DNA from: Pseudomonas gingeri
Lineage (GTDB): Bacteria > Pseudomonadota > Gammaproteobacteria > Pseudomonadales > Pseudomonadaceae
NCBI RefSeq assembly: GCF_013386165.1
Contig: NZ_JACAOS010000003.1
Location: 910,343 to 974,342 of the forward strand
Length of the DNA: 64,000 nt
Direction of reading: 5' to 3'
Shown: positions 25,777 to 33,852 of the stretch, one piece after another
Position numbering within the stretch: position 1 is the stretch's first letter
Layout: every line of letters starts with the position of its first letter
The notes under the pieces: model-generated
Told to the model about the DNA's origin: nothing
Seen by the model: the letters and a program-made list of their open reading frames with translations, nothing else
Database searches by the model: none
Position numbers and translations under genes: made by a program

Positions 25777-28430
25777 CAAAACACCCCGCCATTGGCAAAA
25801 TAGTTATGGGCTTCGCCGGACTCGCGGTCTTCGGAGAAGTAGTAGACAAACCGCTCGAAATCTTCGGGCTTGACCACATCGAAGCAGTCCGGCAATGGCG
25901 GCGGAAACCCGATGTCCTCGCCAACGGCGCGGCGCAGGGCCCCGAAAATTTCTTCACGAAACTCGAAATAGAGGCGATAAACCGGGGTTTTGTAGGCGTG
26001 GATCGGCTTGAAGTCGATGACGCGCGAGCCGTGTTTGATTTCATGGATACGCTGATACAAGCGGTCCGCCACTGGCCCGCTGAAGAACCCACGCACCTCC
26101 TGGCTTTCCAACAGGATCTGCGGGTTGAGCAGTGCCGGCAGCACGATGTTTTTCGGCACGAAGTCCTTGATGGAGTAATGCCAGGCCTGCTGTGACTGTA
26201 CGGGGGTGGTGTCACGCAGCGTGGGGGTTTGCTCTTCCACGTCCGGGCGCACGTCCTTCATGATGATGATTCCGTCCTGCCCGTAGGCGTTACCGGTGAT
26301 CACCTCATCCAGGATGGTATCCACCCGACGGCTATTGATTTCAATGCGCGACTCATGGGCATAGACCGGTTTGCCGCCCCAGGCGATCACCCGGATACCG
26401 AAATCCCAGTCATCGGAGAGGTGCTCCACAAAGCGGCCGTTGTTCAACTGGTAGAAAACTTCGATGCCGCCCACTTTGTCGTAGAGGCCCCGCTCCACGG
26501 CAAAACCCTTTCCGTCCGGGAAGCCGCCGAACAGTGAAAACGACATCTCGCGGCAGCGCAGGGTCTTCTGGATCTCGTTGAACAGGTTCGGACGTTTGCT
26601 GAAAGACGCTTCGTTGTAATAGTAATTACAGGTGCCCAGATCGCCGTTTTCCTCGATCATTGTTTCAATCAACGAATGCAGCCAGTCAGGGGCCACGGTG
26701 CAGTCCGCATCGGCGGAAGCAATGTAGTGTTTCTTTTCAACGCCCAGGCGAATATCCCGTTGTTTTGAGCGTAAAGAAGCGTAATCCATCCCGCATTTCC
26801 GGGCCGAGGAAACGCCCTGGACAGTCTCCCGGATAACATGAATATCCAGGGAGGGATTGTCTGCTCTGAAGGCGTTGATTTTTTCCACCGAATTATCCGT
26901 GGAATTGTTATCGACGATGATCAGCTCATAGGTGGATTGGCTGATCAGGTCGCCCTGTGTCGTCTGGTTGAACAGCGACGCCAGGACACTATCAATACGA
27001 TCGCTTTCGTTATAAACCGGCAACACAACCGAGACAAAGACAGCATCACGCATATTTCCTCCTGAAGGACCCAAGTCCAGCATGCCAATGACGTTATTGG
27101 AGAGCACCTGCTGCCCGATGGAGAAGTTTTTACGCGCCACTTCGGCCATCAGTGCCTTGTTATTCAGCAATTGGTAGACATCATTGATAAAGGCATCGTC
27201 CGGCAGGCCATCCTGCTCTTCCGAGATCGGCATGACCGGCGCTTCGAATCCGTATTGGCCGTAAACTTCCTGATAGTATTCGTAGCGAGTCGTGATGTAA
27301 CAACGCTGGCTGCTGATCGCCTCGCCCACCGGGTTGCCGTAGCTGTCATATCCCCAGGAAGTTAGAAAAGACACCAGGTCGCAGGAGTAATACAAGTCCT
27401 CGATGGTCGTGGACTTTTCCTTCGATGGCATGACGTCATGGGACAGTGAGCCAATGAACTTTATAAAGGGCTCGACCTCCAGTTCCCGTATCAGTTTATT
27501 GAGTTGTGCAAAATAAGCAGGGTGCTCATCAGGGTCGCCGGCGATCGCCAGGTAGACTTTTCGGCGGCTGCCGTTTTGAGCAAAAAGCTGGTTCAGCCGG
27601 TGCACCAGCTGGATATCCCGGTCCTGGCGTTTCTGCGGGATGATCCGGGTCGTGCGGGCGATCAGGACATCACTGTCGCGAATGTCCAGGCTTTCCTTGA
27701 TGTTCAGGTACGTGCCCTGCCCGCTGAAATCATAAGTGTTCTTTCTCACCTGGACTTCAACCTCGTGATCACACCACTCCTCGAGTTTGTGCTTCAGGTG
27801 ATTATTGAGGGTCACATAGGTGATGTACTTGGATTTGGCCGGTTTGATCGCGTGGGGATACGGCTCCGGACCGTACTTCATCACGGTCTTCTCACTGCTC
27901 CACATCAGGTCATGATCGCGCCAGATGACAAACTTGCCCAAGCCGTGCTTCTTTCCGTACGCCTCAATGGCCAGGTACAGCGCCTGGGTATAAATGATAT
28001 TTTCCGGGAGCGTTCCATTTTCCACGATCACATAACGGATATTCAGCCTTTCCCATAACTGGAGCGCTCGTTGAGCCAGTGCCTGTGCAGACTCGTCAAT
28101 CGCGCTCAAGAGCCGTTCCTGCTCTTCGGCAGAAACAGTTGTCTTGCGATTGATCAGAACGTTGTGCGAGTGCTCGATGAAACCCATGTTGTAATGGGGA
28201 ACACTATCAATGCCGTCAATACGAACCAGGGTAAATACCCCTTGATAGATAGACTCTTCTTCACCATAAGGTTTGTTGAAATTGCCTTTGTCGACCTTGA
28301 TGTCATAACCCAGATCGAGATAGGGCATGATCGAATTCTGCTCGAGGCGTTTAGCCATTTTTAACGCTTCGACGGTAATGCCTGAAACCGCAACAGCATC
28401 AAATGATATAAATATAGCGCCGGCATGCAT
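25776..28430 (-). CDS. Two-domain glycosyltransferase (GT4-like plus GT2)
   Basis: An 884-residue protein, first gene of the operon. Residues 1 to about 455 look like a GT-B fold (GT4-like) with DSDVLIARTTRIIPQKRQDR, LAIAGDPDEHPAYFAQLNKL and SWGYDSYGNPVGEAISSQRC near the sugar-nucleotide site. From about residue 465 a GT-A (GT2) domain follows: VSVVLPVYNESDRI, ELIIVDNNSTDNSVEKI, the metal-binding DAD in IASADADCTVAPDW, and LSDDWDFGIR. About 150 extra residues end the protein. Start ATG 28430 has GAAGGA seven bases upstream. An AGGAGG four bases before an in-frame ATG at 27053 could also yield the GT2 half alone. Donor and acceptor unknown. Confidence 0.82.
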   Translation of the reverse strand: MHAGAIFISFDAVAVSGITVEALKMAKRLEQNSIMPYLDLGYDIKVDKGNFNKPYGEEESIYQGVFTLVRIDGIDSVPHYNMGFIEHSHNVLINRKTTVSAEEQERLLSAIDESAQALAQRALQLWERLNIRYVIVENGTLPENIIYTQALYLAIEAYGKKHGLGKFVIWRDHDLMWSSEKTVMKYGPEPYPHAIKPAKSKYITYVTLNNHLKHKLEEWCDHEVEVQVRKNTYDFSGQGTYLNIKESLDIRDSDVLIARTTRIIPQKRQDRDIQLVHRLNQLFAQNGSRRKVYLAIAGDPDEHPAYFAQLNKLIRELEVEPFIKFIGSLSHDVMPSKEKSTTIEDLYYSCDLVSFLTSWGYDSYGNPVGEAISSQRCYITTRYEYYQEVYGQYGFEAPVMPISEEQDGLPDDAFINDVYQLLNNKALMAEVARKNFSIGQQVLSNNVIGMLDLGPSGGNMRDAVFVSVVLPVYNESDRIDSVLASLFNQTTQGDLISQSTYELIIVDNNSTDNSVEKINAFRADNPSLDIHVIRETVQGVSSARKCGMDYASLRSKQRDIRLGVEKKHYIASADADCTVAPDWLHSLIETMIEENGDLGTCNYYYNEASFSKRPNLFNEIQKTLRCREMSFSLFGGFPDGKGFAVERGLYDKVGGIEVFYQLNNGRFVEHLSDDWDFGIRVIAWGGKPVYAHESRIEINSRRVDTILDEVITGNAYGQDGIIIMKDVRPDVEEQTPTLRDTTPVQSQQAWHYSIKDFVPKNIVLPALLNPQILLESQEVRGFFSGPVADRLYQRIHEIKHGSRVIDFKPIHAYKTPVYRLYFEFREEIFGALRRAVGEDIGFPPPLPDCFDVVKPEDFERFVYYFSEDRESGEAHNYFANGGVF

Positions 28431-28522
28431 GCTCATATCCTTCAATAGAGTAGGAAGTCATTGATTGCCATACATTCAAAACAGCTAGTTTTTATTACAG
28501 CCAGACGCCGGATAACGGCTCA

Positions 28523-28551
28523 GTGCCATCGAGGATGGTTAAAGTGCCATC
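28523..28551. promoter_or_regulatory. Possible operator: direct repeat of GTGCCATC
   Basis: GTGCCATC occurs at 28523 and 28544, exactly 21 bases (two helix turns) apart, between the divergent glycosyltransferase and methyltransferase genes. The first copy also lies in CCATC-GAG-GATGG, a small palindrome. This could be a regulator site; no regulator gene is adjacent. Of the 445-base gap 28431-28875 this, the hairpin at 28609 and the promoter at 28754 are what I can see. Confidence 0.3.
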
Positions 28552-28608
28552 ATGTTAAAAGTGCTTCTCAAGCACCTCTTGTTGTTGGGGGGCAGCGTTG
28601 CGCTGTGG

Positions 28609-28673
28609 AAATAAAAGTACTCGTCTGTACGAGCTGAATCAACAGCCCGTACAGACGAGTTTGGCTTTTATTT
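28609..28673. terminator. Strong bidirectional terminator-like hairpin
   Basis: ACTCGTCTGTACG at 28619-28631 pairs perfectly with CGTACAGACGAGT at 28648-28660, extended by GCTG/CAGC inside. The flanks AAATAAAA (28609-28616) and TTTTATTT (28666-28673) are also complementary, so each strand reads a GC-rich stem followed by a T-rich tract. Oddly it lies between two divergent genes, where no transcript should end. Confidence 0.75.
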
Positions 28674-28753
28674 ATTCATGACCCGAGAAAGGGGGACATC
28701 GCCACTATGGAGTGATGGCACCGTTCAGTCAGCAACGGACCGGCCCCACGTCG

Positions 28754-28782
28754 TTGACATCTGTACAGTCACGCAATATTTT
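28754..28782 (+). promoter_or_regulatory. Sigma-70 promoter for the methyltransferase gene
   Basis: TTGACA at 28754-28759 is a perfect -35 box; 17 bases on, TATTTT at 28777-28782 is a 4/6 -10 box. Transcription would start near 28790, which argues against translation from any start before that point. Confidence 0.6.
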
Positions 28783-28875
28783 AAGTTACGTGATGTCGTC
28801 GGGATCGCCGAAGGGCCAATCCCGCCGCCTATTAAGCTAATGGACGCGCCGAGCGCCGTCGGAGCCGTGAACAAC

Positions 28876-29496
28876 ATGACTGAATTCTGGGAAAGCGCCT
28901 TCACCGAGAATCAACTGATGTGGGGGTTCGAGCCGACCCTCTCGGCCCTCTTCGCGAATGACTACTTCGTCAAGAGAGGCGTCAAGGATGTGCTGATACC
29001 CGGGATCGGGTATGGCAGGAATGCGAAGGTGTTCCTCGCGCACGGGATGTCGGTCACCGGGATCGAGATCTCTGACACAGCGATCGCCCTCGCCCGATCA
29101 CAGCTGGATCTGCAGATCCCCATCCACCATGGTTCGGTGTCGGACATGCCGTACGACACCCGGCAATACGATGGGATCTTCTGCTACGGCCTCATCTATC
29201 TCCTGGACGCCGACGGGCGCGCGAAGCTGGTCCAGGACTGCTACCGGCAACTCGCACCCGGTGGGCAGATGATCTTCACGGTCATCTCGAAGCAGGCGCC
29301 GATGTATGGCCAAGGCACCAGGCTGGGTAACGATTGGTACGAACGGATGCCCGGCCTGAAGATGTTCTTCTACGACGCCGACTCGGTTCAGCGGGAGTTT
29401 GGTGCGTACGGTCTGGTGGAGTTCTCCGAGCTCGATGAGCCGACGCCCGGCGGTGGCTCTTTTCCGTTCATCAATGTGGTGTGCAAGAAAGTCTGA
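28876..29496 (+). CDS. Class I SAM-dependent methyltransferase (TPMT/TehB-like)
   Basis: A 206-residue methyltransferase. The opening [20 protein letters not shown] is that of thiopurine-methyltransferase-like enzymes; motif I is [20 protein letters not shown], then [25 protein letters not shown] and [14 protein letters not shown]. Such enzymes methylate thiols, metalloids or small natural products. ATG 28876 is chosen because GGAG lies 11 bases upstream and a promoter at 28754 excludes the far-upstream start; ATG 28840 is possible. Codon choice (many ATC, CTC, CGG) seems unlike that of the AT-richer glycosyltransferase next door. A role in the cluster is possible but unproven. Confidence 0.78.
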   Translation: MTEFWESAFTENQLMWGFEPTLSALFANDYFVKRGVKDVLIPGIGYGRNAKVFLAHGMSVTGIEISDTAIALARSQLDLQIPIHHGSVSDMPYDTRQYDGIFCYGLIYLLDADGRAKLVQDCYRQLAPGGQMIFTVISKQAPMYGQGTRLGNDWYERMPGLKMFFYDADSVQREFGAYGLVEFSELDEPTPGGGSFPFINVVCKKV

Positions 29497-29516
29497 GCAC
29501 CGGCGCTGAGCCCGAC

Positions 29517-30293
29517 CTACTGCTGAGGCAACACGACACCCGACAACTCAGCGCAGGCGGATATAAAACGCTCCTGAACGGACGTATCGAAAGCTGCTTT
29601 CAAGGCTTCGGCGGGACGCTGGTGGTAGAAGTAGCCGCCCGTCACCTGGGTCTCGGCGGCAATGCCGGCGGCCAGCCAGGCCTGGGTACGTGGAGCAAGA
29701 TCGAGATCATCGGGCGCGCTCGCCCCGCCCATCTTCGTCGGAACCCAGCCAGGCTCCAGGCCGTTGGAAAGGACCTCGGGCCAGCGGCGCGCCACGGCGA
29801 AAGCCAGAAGTACGTTATGCAGTTTTGCATCGGAATACGCCTGGGTTCCGTCCCATGGTCGCTGTTCCCAGGTGAGGTCTTGCAGGGACGGATCGCCGTT
29901 ACGATGCAACTTCGAGCTGACGTAGATGAGTCGCTGGGGACGCTTCACCAGCGCGGTCAAAATGTAGGGGGCCAGCGCGTTGACAGCAAAGACATGGGGC
30001 AGGCCGTCGACGGTGGCAATACGTTTCGGCTCCTGATAACCCACCCCGGCATTGTGGATGATGGCATCAAAGTCACCAAGGGCATTGATCCGCTCGGCAA
30101 GGGCCTTGGTTTCGGCGATGCTCGACAAATCGGCGAAAAGCACCGTTTCAGCGCCCGGCACCTGCTCAATGGCAGACGCCGCCCGCGCTTCGTTTCGGGC
30201 GTGCAATACAACGCTGTGGCCTTCCTCCACAAGCAGCCGCGCGGCCATTTGACCGAGGCCATCAGAAGATCCGGTGATGAGGATGCGTGCCAT
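29517..30293 (-). CDS. Short-chain dehydrogenase/reductase
   Basis: A 258-residue SDR. The NAD(P) loop is ILITGSSDGLGQMAARLLVE (TGxxxGxG type), HARNEAR suggests NADP by its basic residue after strand 2, IIHNAG is the NNAG motif, and the catalytic set is Ser in IYVSSK with Tyr-x-x-x-Lys in AYSDAKLHN. It should oxidise or reduce an alcohol or ketone. Start ATG 30293 has GGGAA eight bases upstream. It is convergent with the methyltransferase (20 bases apart) and divergent from the sulfation unit. The 320 bases from its start to the next ORF hold a promoter at 30546 and otherwise nothing I recognise. Confidence 0.85.
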   Translation of the reverse strand: MARILITGSSDGLGQMAARLLVEEGHSVVLHARNEARAASAIEQVPGAETVLFADLSSIAETKALAERINALGDFDAIIHNAGVGYQEPKRIATVDGLPHVFAVNALAPYILTALVKRPQRLIYVSSKLHRNGDPSLQDLTWEQRPWDGTQAYSDAKLHNVLLAFAVARRWPEVLSNGLEPGWVPTKMGGASAPDDLDLAPRTQAWLAAGIAAETQVTGGYFYHQRPAEALKAAFDTSVQERFISACAELSGVVLPQQ

Positions 30294-30545
30294 GTTCATG
30301 ATTCCCGTGTGTGCCAATACGGCGGTGTTCCAGGGCTAAGCCGCCTGCACACCGCATTGGAAGAATTCTGAGTGCCCGCTCGGGGAATGGCGATAGCGTG
30401 AATGTCACAGGACTGATGCTTGCGAATCAGTAATCGCGACAAAAAAGTGGGGGGGCTGGACCGGCGCCCTTCTCCCCCTCCAGAAGGCAGAACAATTATA
30501 ACGCTATTAAAAAATATCAAGTCTATTTTGTTCTATGCACCTGCA

Positions 30546-30574
30546 TTGACAGCTCTTTGATATCACACTTTAAT
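30546..30574 (+). promoter_or_regulatory. Near-consensus sigma-70 promoter of the sulfation unit
   Basis: TTGACA (30546-30551), a 17-base spacer and TTTAAT (30569-30574) match the sigma-70 consensus at 11 of 12 positions. Transcription should start near 30581, about 30 bases before a short ORF. The surroundings are AT-rich compared with the rest of the window. Confidence 0.75.
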
Positions 30575-30613
30575 CAGGCTTGCGTAACGCGACCTAATAT
30601 CAGGAGTAAGCGC

Positions 30614-30673
30614 ATGAGCAAGGACGTCGAAACCATCGAATCTCCCCCGCCGAAAATCCCATTTCCCAAATAA
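30614..30673 (+). CDS. Candidate 19-residue peptide (leader or precursor)
   Basis: ATG 30614 has CAGGAG eight bases upstream and lies just after a near-consensus promoter. The product is MSKDVETIESPPPKIPFPK: an acidic N-terminal half and a proline/lysine-rich tail. It lacks Cys, Tyr and Ser-rich runs, so it is not a tyrosine-sulfation substrate. It could be a leader peptide that tunes the ATP sulfurylase gene 160 bases downstream, since GCTGA, TCAGCC and GGCTGA right after the stop can form mutually exclusive hairpins, or a small precursor or signalling peptide. I know no family for it. Confidence 0.45.
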   Translation: MSKDVETIESPPPKIPFPK

Positions 30674-30832
30674 GCTGACTTAATACGCTCTCAGCCATCG
30701 GCTGACGTCTGTGCGTCACAGTGTCGCGCCCGAGGACAAAGGGTAGCGTACTGCCGAGCCAGTCATATGTACACCGCGGCTTTCTATATAGGCTGAAGTG
30801 GATCGGATCGAACAAACAACGGGAGAGGTATC

Positions 30833-32509
30833 ATGCAGCATTACGAAGAAAAGCATAACGTATCTTCCCTGCCTTTCTGGGTATTGTCCGCGAGACAACT
30901 TTGCGATCTGGAGTTGATCGTTAACGAAGCCTTTGCGCCTCTCACTGGTTTCCTCGGACTGGAGGATTATCTCAGCGTTGTTCACCATATGAGATTGAGC
31001 TCCGGCGCCCTTTGGCCGATGCCCATTACCCTGGATATCCCGCAATCACTGGCTGATCAGCTAACCGCGGGCAGCGAGCTGGCGCTGCGTGACCCGGAGG
31101 GCGTGACGCTGGCCGTGCTGACGATCGACTCCCTCTACCAACCGGACCATCACATCGAAGCACAGCAGGTTTTTGGCACTCAGGATAAAGGCCACCCAGG
31201 CGTGGCGGCATTATATCGTCAGCATCCGTTTAATGTCGGTGGTGCCGTCAAGAAAGTTGAATCAGTAACACACTACGACTTTGTTGACTTACGTTTATCC
31301 CCCCGTCAAGTCAAGCGTGAAATAGCTCGCCGCGGCTGGGAAGCCGTTGTTGCCTTTCAAACCCGTAACCCCATGCATTGCGCCCATGTTGAATTAACAC
31401 TTCGCGCGATGAAACAGGCCAATGCAGCGTTGTTGCTACAACCGGTAGTCGGTTTGACCAAACCGGATGATATCGATTACTACACCCGTGTCAGGTGTTA
31501 CAAACATGCCTTGAAGTCTTACGCCACCGATACCGTGTTGCTGTCATTACTGCCATTGGCCATGCGCATGGGTGGCCCCCGTGAAGCGGTTTGGCACGCA
31601 CTGATCCGCAAGAACTTTGGGGCAACGCATTTTATCGTTGGGCGTGATCACGCAGGCCCGGGCAATGATAAATACGGCAAGGCGTTTTATGCGCCCTACG
31701 CCGCCCAGGAAATGGCCTTGGCCCATGCAGAAGAAATCGGCCTGCAGATTCTGGCCTTCGAGGAAATGTTGTATCTCAAGGAGGAGCAGCGTTATGCCCC
31801 CGCCTCGGAGGTGCCACCGGGCGCCGCCGTGCTGAGCTTGTCGGGAACCGCCGTCAGGGAAAAGCTGGCCTGCGGCGCCGAGATTCCCGATTGGTTCAGC
31901 ACACCCGATATCGTTGCCGAGTTGCGTCAGTCCTATCGACCTAAACAACAGCAAGGATTTGTCCTGTTCTTTACCGGCTTGTCGGGCGCGGGCAAGTCGA
32001 CGATTGCCAACGGCGTTGCCGTACGGCTACGGGAAGACGGCAGACGGACCGTCAGCTTGCTGGATGGCGACGTGGTCCGACACAGCCTCTCCAAGGGGCT
32101 CGGATTTTCAAAAGAGGACCGCGAGGCCAATGTCGAACGCATTGGTTTTGTGGCCATCGAGATTGCTCGCGCCGGAGGCGTTGCCATCTGTGCGTGTATT
32201 TCCCCCTATGCGAGTACGCGCCAGGTCTGTCGAGACTTGGCCATGACCCATAAGACAGCCTTTTTCGAGATATACATCGCCGCGGATCTGGACGTCTGCG
32301 AAAGGCGTGACCGCAAGGGGTTGTATGCCAAGGCACGGGCCGGGAAGTTGATCGGCATGACGGGCATCGATGCCCCTTATGAAGCGCCGACTTGCCCGGA
32401 TCTACAGATTGATACCGCCTCTGTGAGCGCGGCCCAGGCGGTGCAATTGATCATGTCCACCCTGGTGGAACTGGGCTATCTCCCCGCCTCTATCCTTCAG
32501 GCCTCCTGA
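30833..32509 (+). CDS. Bifunctional ATP sulfurylase / APS kinase
   Basis: A 558-residue fusion that makes PAPS from sulfate in two steps. Residues 1 to about 370 are a Sat-type ATP sulfurylase: FQTRNPMHCAHVELTLRA (QxRNPxHxxH), FIVGRDHAGPGNDKYG. The rest is APS kinase: Walker A FTGLSGAGKSTIAN, GDVVRHSLSKGLGFSKEDR, and GLYAKARAGKLIGMTGIDAP. Pseudomonads normally use CysD with CysN or CysNC for assimilation; this single-chain Sat-CysC is a different, GTP-independent type, so it looks dedicated to the sulfotransferase gene that follows 72 bases on. ATG 30833 has GGGAGAGG upstream. Confidence 0.9.
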   Translation: MQHYEEKHNVSSLPFWVLSARQLCDLELIVNEAFAPLTGFLGLEDYLSVVHHMRLSSGALWPMPITLDIPQSLADQLTAGSELALRDPEGVTLAVLTIDSLYQPDHHIEAQQVFGTQDKGHPGVAALYRQHPFNVGGAVKKVESVTHYDFVDLRLSPRQVKREIARRGWEAVVAFQTRNPMHCAHVELTLRAMKQANAALLLQPVVGLTKPDDIDYYTRVRCYKHALKSYATDTVLLSLLPLAMRMGGPREAVWHALIRKNFGATHFIVGRDHAGPGNDKYGKAFYAPYAAQEMALAHAEEIGLQILAFEEMLYLKEEQRYAPASEVPPGAAVLSLSGTAVREKLACGAEIPDWFSTPDIVAELRQSYRPKQQQGFVLFFTGLSGAGKSTIANGVAVRLREDGRRTVSLLDGDVVRHSLSKGLGFSKEDREANVERIGFVAIEIARAGGVAICACISPYASTRQVCRDLAMTHKTAFFEIYIAADLDVCERRDRKGLYAKARAGKLIGMTGIDAPYEAPTCPDLQIDTASVSAAQAVQLIMSTLVELGYLPASILQAS

Positions 32510-32581
32510 ATCGCAACAGCACTTTATGAATTCAATAACCTCCCGCCAGGTTGAGCCCGCGGTGCTCCAAAGGAGAGCAAT

Positions 32582-33637
32582 GTGAACGTCACCGACAAAC
32601 CCGCAACCCATGGCAATACCCGTCCAAGACCGATATTGATGATCCCGTTGCGTCGCTGTGGTAGTCACGCACTGCGGCTGCGTCTCAACCTTAATCCCCA
32701 GTTCTATTCCCCCTATCCATTGCATATCACGGACTTCATGCCGCTTGTCCCGCTCTATGGTGATATTGCCGACGACAAGGCTTATTTTCGCATGGTGGTG
32801 GATGTTGTCGGTCTGCAGGCAGCCGGTGTCGTCAAATGGCCCGGCCCCGCCTTTGATCCGATCGATATTTTCGAGAGGCTTCGCAACCAACCACGCAGCG
32901 TGCATCGAATTGCCTGGGAGTTATTGCTCTGCGCCGCTGAACAGCACCAAGCGCAAGTGGTGATGGATAAGTCTCTGGACAATGTGCACTACGTCGATGA
33001 ACTCATGCAGCTGTTTCCAAACATGCTGCTGCTGAATGTTGTACGCGACCCACGGGCCCAGGTCGCGTCGATGAATCGCGCGATCATTCATGACTTTGAC
33101 ACCTTGATCAATGCGCAAACCTGGCTGGCCGCCCATCGAGCGGCCCAATCCTTGATCGAACGTTACCCGGAGCGCGTGCTGACCATACGTTACGAGGACT
33201 TTCTTCTTGACGAGGAAGCCACCCTCAAACAGATCTGCCAATTTTTCGGCATTCAATTCATGGATAAAATGCTGAATATCGCTGAATCGCAGGAAGCCCG
33301 GCAGATTTCACAGATATCGGCGCTTTGGTCATCCAACTGCTTTGCGCCGATTACCGCGAACATTGACAAGTTCAAGGAGCAATTGAAAACCCATGAAATC
33401 GAAATGATCGAAACCCTGACCAAGCCGTTCATGCTGCGATATGGATATGAACCCATGACGCAGGCCAACTTTGCCTTGGACACTCACACGCTGGCCGCCG
33501 CCGCCGAGCGCTCGGGCGACGCCAGGAAATGTGCCTGGCAAGACCTGGAACAGAAGAACTTCCAGGACTACCTCCTGCGTCAATACCGTGCCGATTACGT
33601 TACCTCAGTGCGCAACCGGCTCGACCGAAGCCGATAA
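32582..33637 (+). CDS. PAPS-dependent sulfotransferase
   Basis: A 351-residue protein of the Sulfotransfer family. The N-terminal ILMIPLRRCGSHALRLRL takes the place of the 5'-phosphosulfate loop (usually RSGTT or similar; here RRCGSHA), and LLNVVRDPRAQVASMNRAI is the 3'-phosphate-binding motif. LTIRYEDFLLDEEATLKQIC is also typical. It should move the sulfuryl group of PAPS to a hydroxyl or amino group; the acceptor is unknown. The start is a GTG at 32582 with AAAGGAG six bases upstream. It forms an operon with the PAPS synthase gene. A terminator hairpin follows at 33667. Confidence 0.83.
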   Translation: MNVTDKPATHGNTRPRPILMIPLRRCGSHALRLRLNLNPQFYSPYPLHITDFMPLVPLYGDIADDKAYFRMVVDVVGLQAAGVVKWPGPAFDPIDIFERLRNQPRSVHRIAWELLLCAAEQHQAQVVMDKSLDNVHYVDELMQLFPNMLLLNVVRDPRAQVASMNRAIIHDFDTLINAQTWLAAHRAAQSLIERYPERVLTIRYEDFLLDEEATLKQICQFFGIQFMDKMLNIAESQEARQISQISALWSSNCFAPITANIDKFKEQLKTHEIEMIETLTKPFMLRYGYEPMTQANFALDTHTLAAAAERSGDARKCAWQDLEQKNFQDYLLRQYRADYVTSVRNRLDRSR

Positions 33638-33666
33638 GGCGGTTCCCTCCTCCAATAACCGCTCAA

Positions 33667-33709
33667 TCAGGCGATTGACTTGATCCAATCGCCTGAACGG
33701 GCCTTTTGT
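33667..33709 (+). terminator. Terminator of the sulfation operon
   Basis: TCAGGCGATT at 33667-33676 pairs perfectly with AATCGCCTGA at 33687-33696 over a ten-base loop, followed by ACGGGCCTTTTGTC. It lies 30 bases after the sulfotransferase stop and separates this unit from the RidA gene. Confidence 0.65.
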
Positions 33710-33852
33710 CGCGATCAGGAAGCAGGATGTTATGCTGCGGCCCCAATTCAGGCACTCACTGTACGGTCCTCCCCTGGAGAGTCCGTACGAATATTGGGTG
33801 GGTGACTGAAACCAGATCACTGATCACTATGATGACCCAGCGGATGATCCCC

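Noticed and set aside
28678..28875. Longer methyltransferase start at 28678
   Set aside because: A promoter at 28754-28782 lies inside this stretch and the extra residues do not fit the family.
30614..30673. The 19-residue peptide as a RaxX-like sulfated peptide
   Set aside because: It has no tyrosine and no leader/secretion features, and no peptidase-transporter gene is adjacent.
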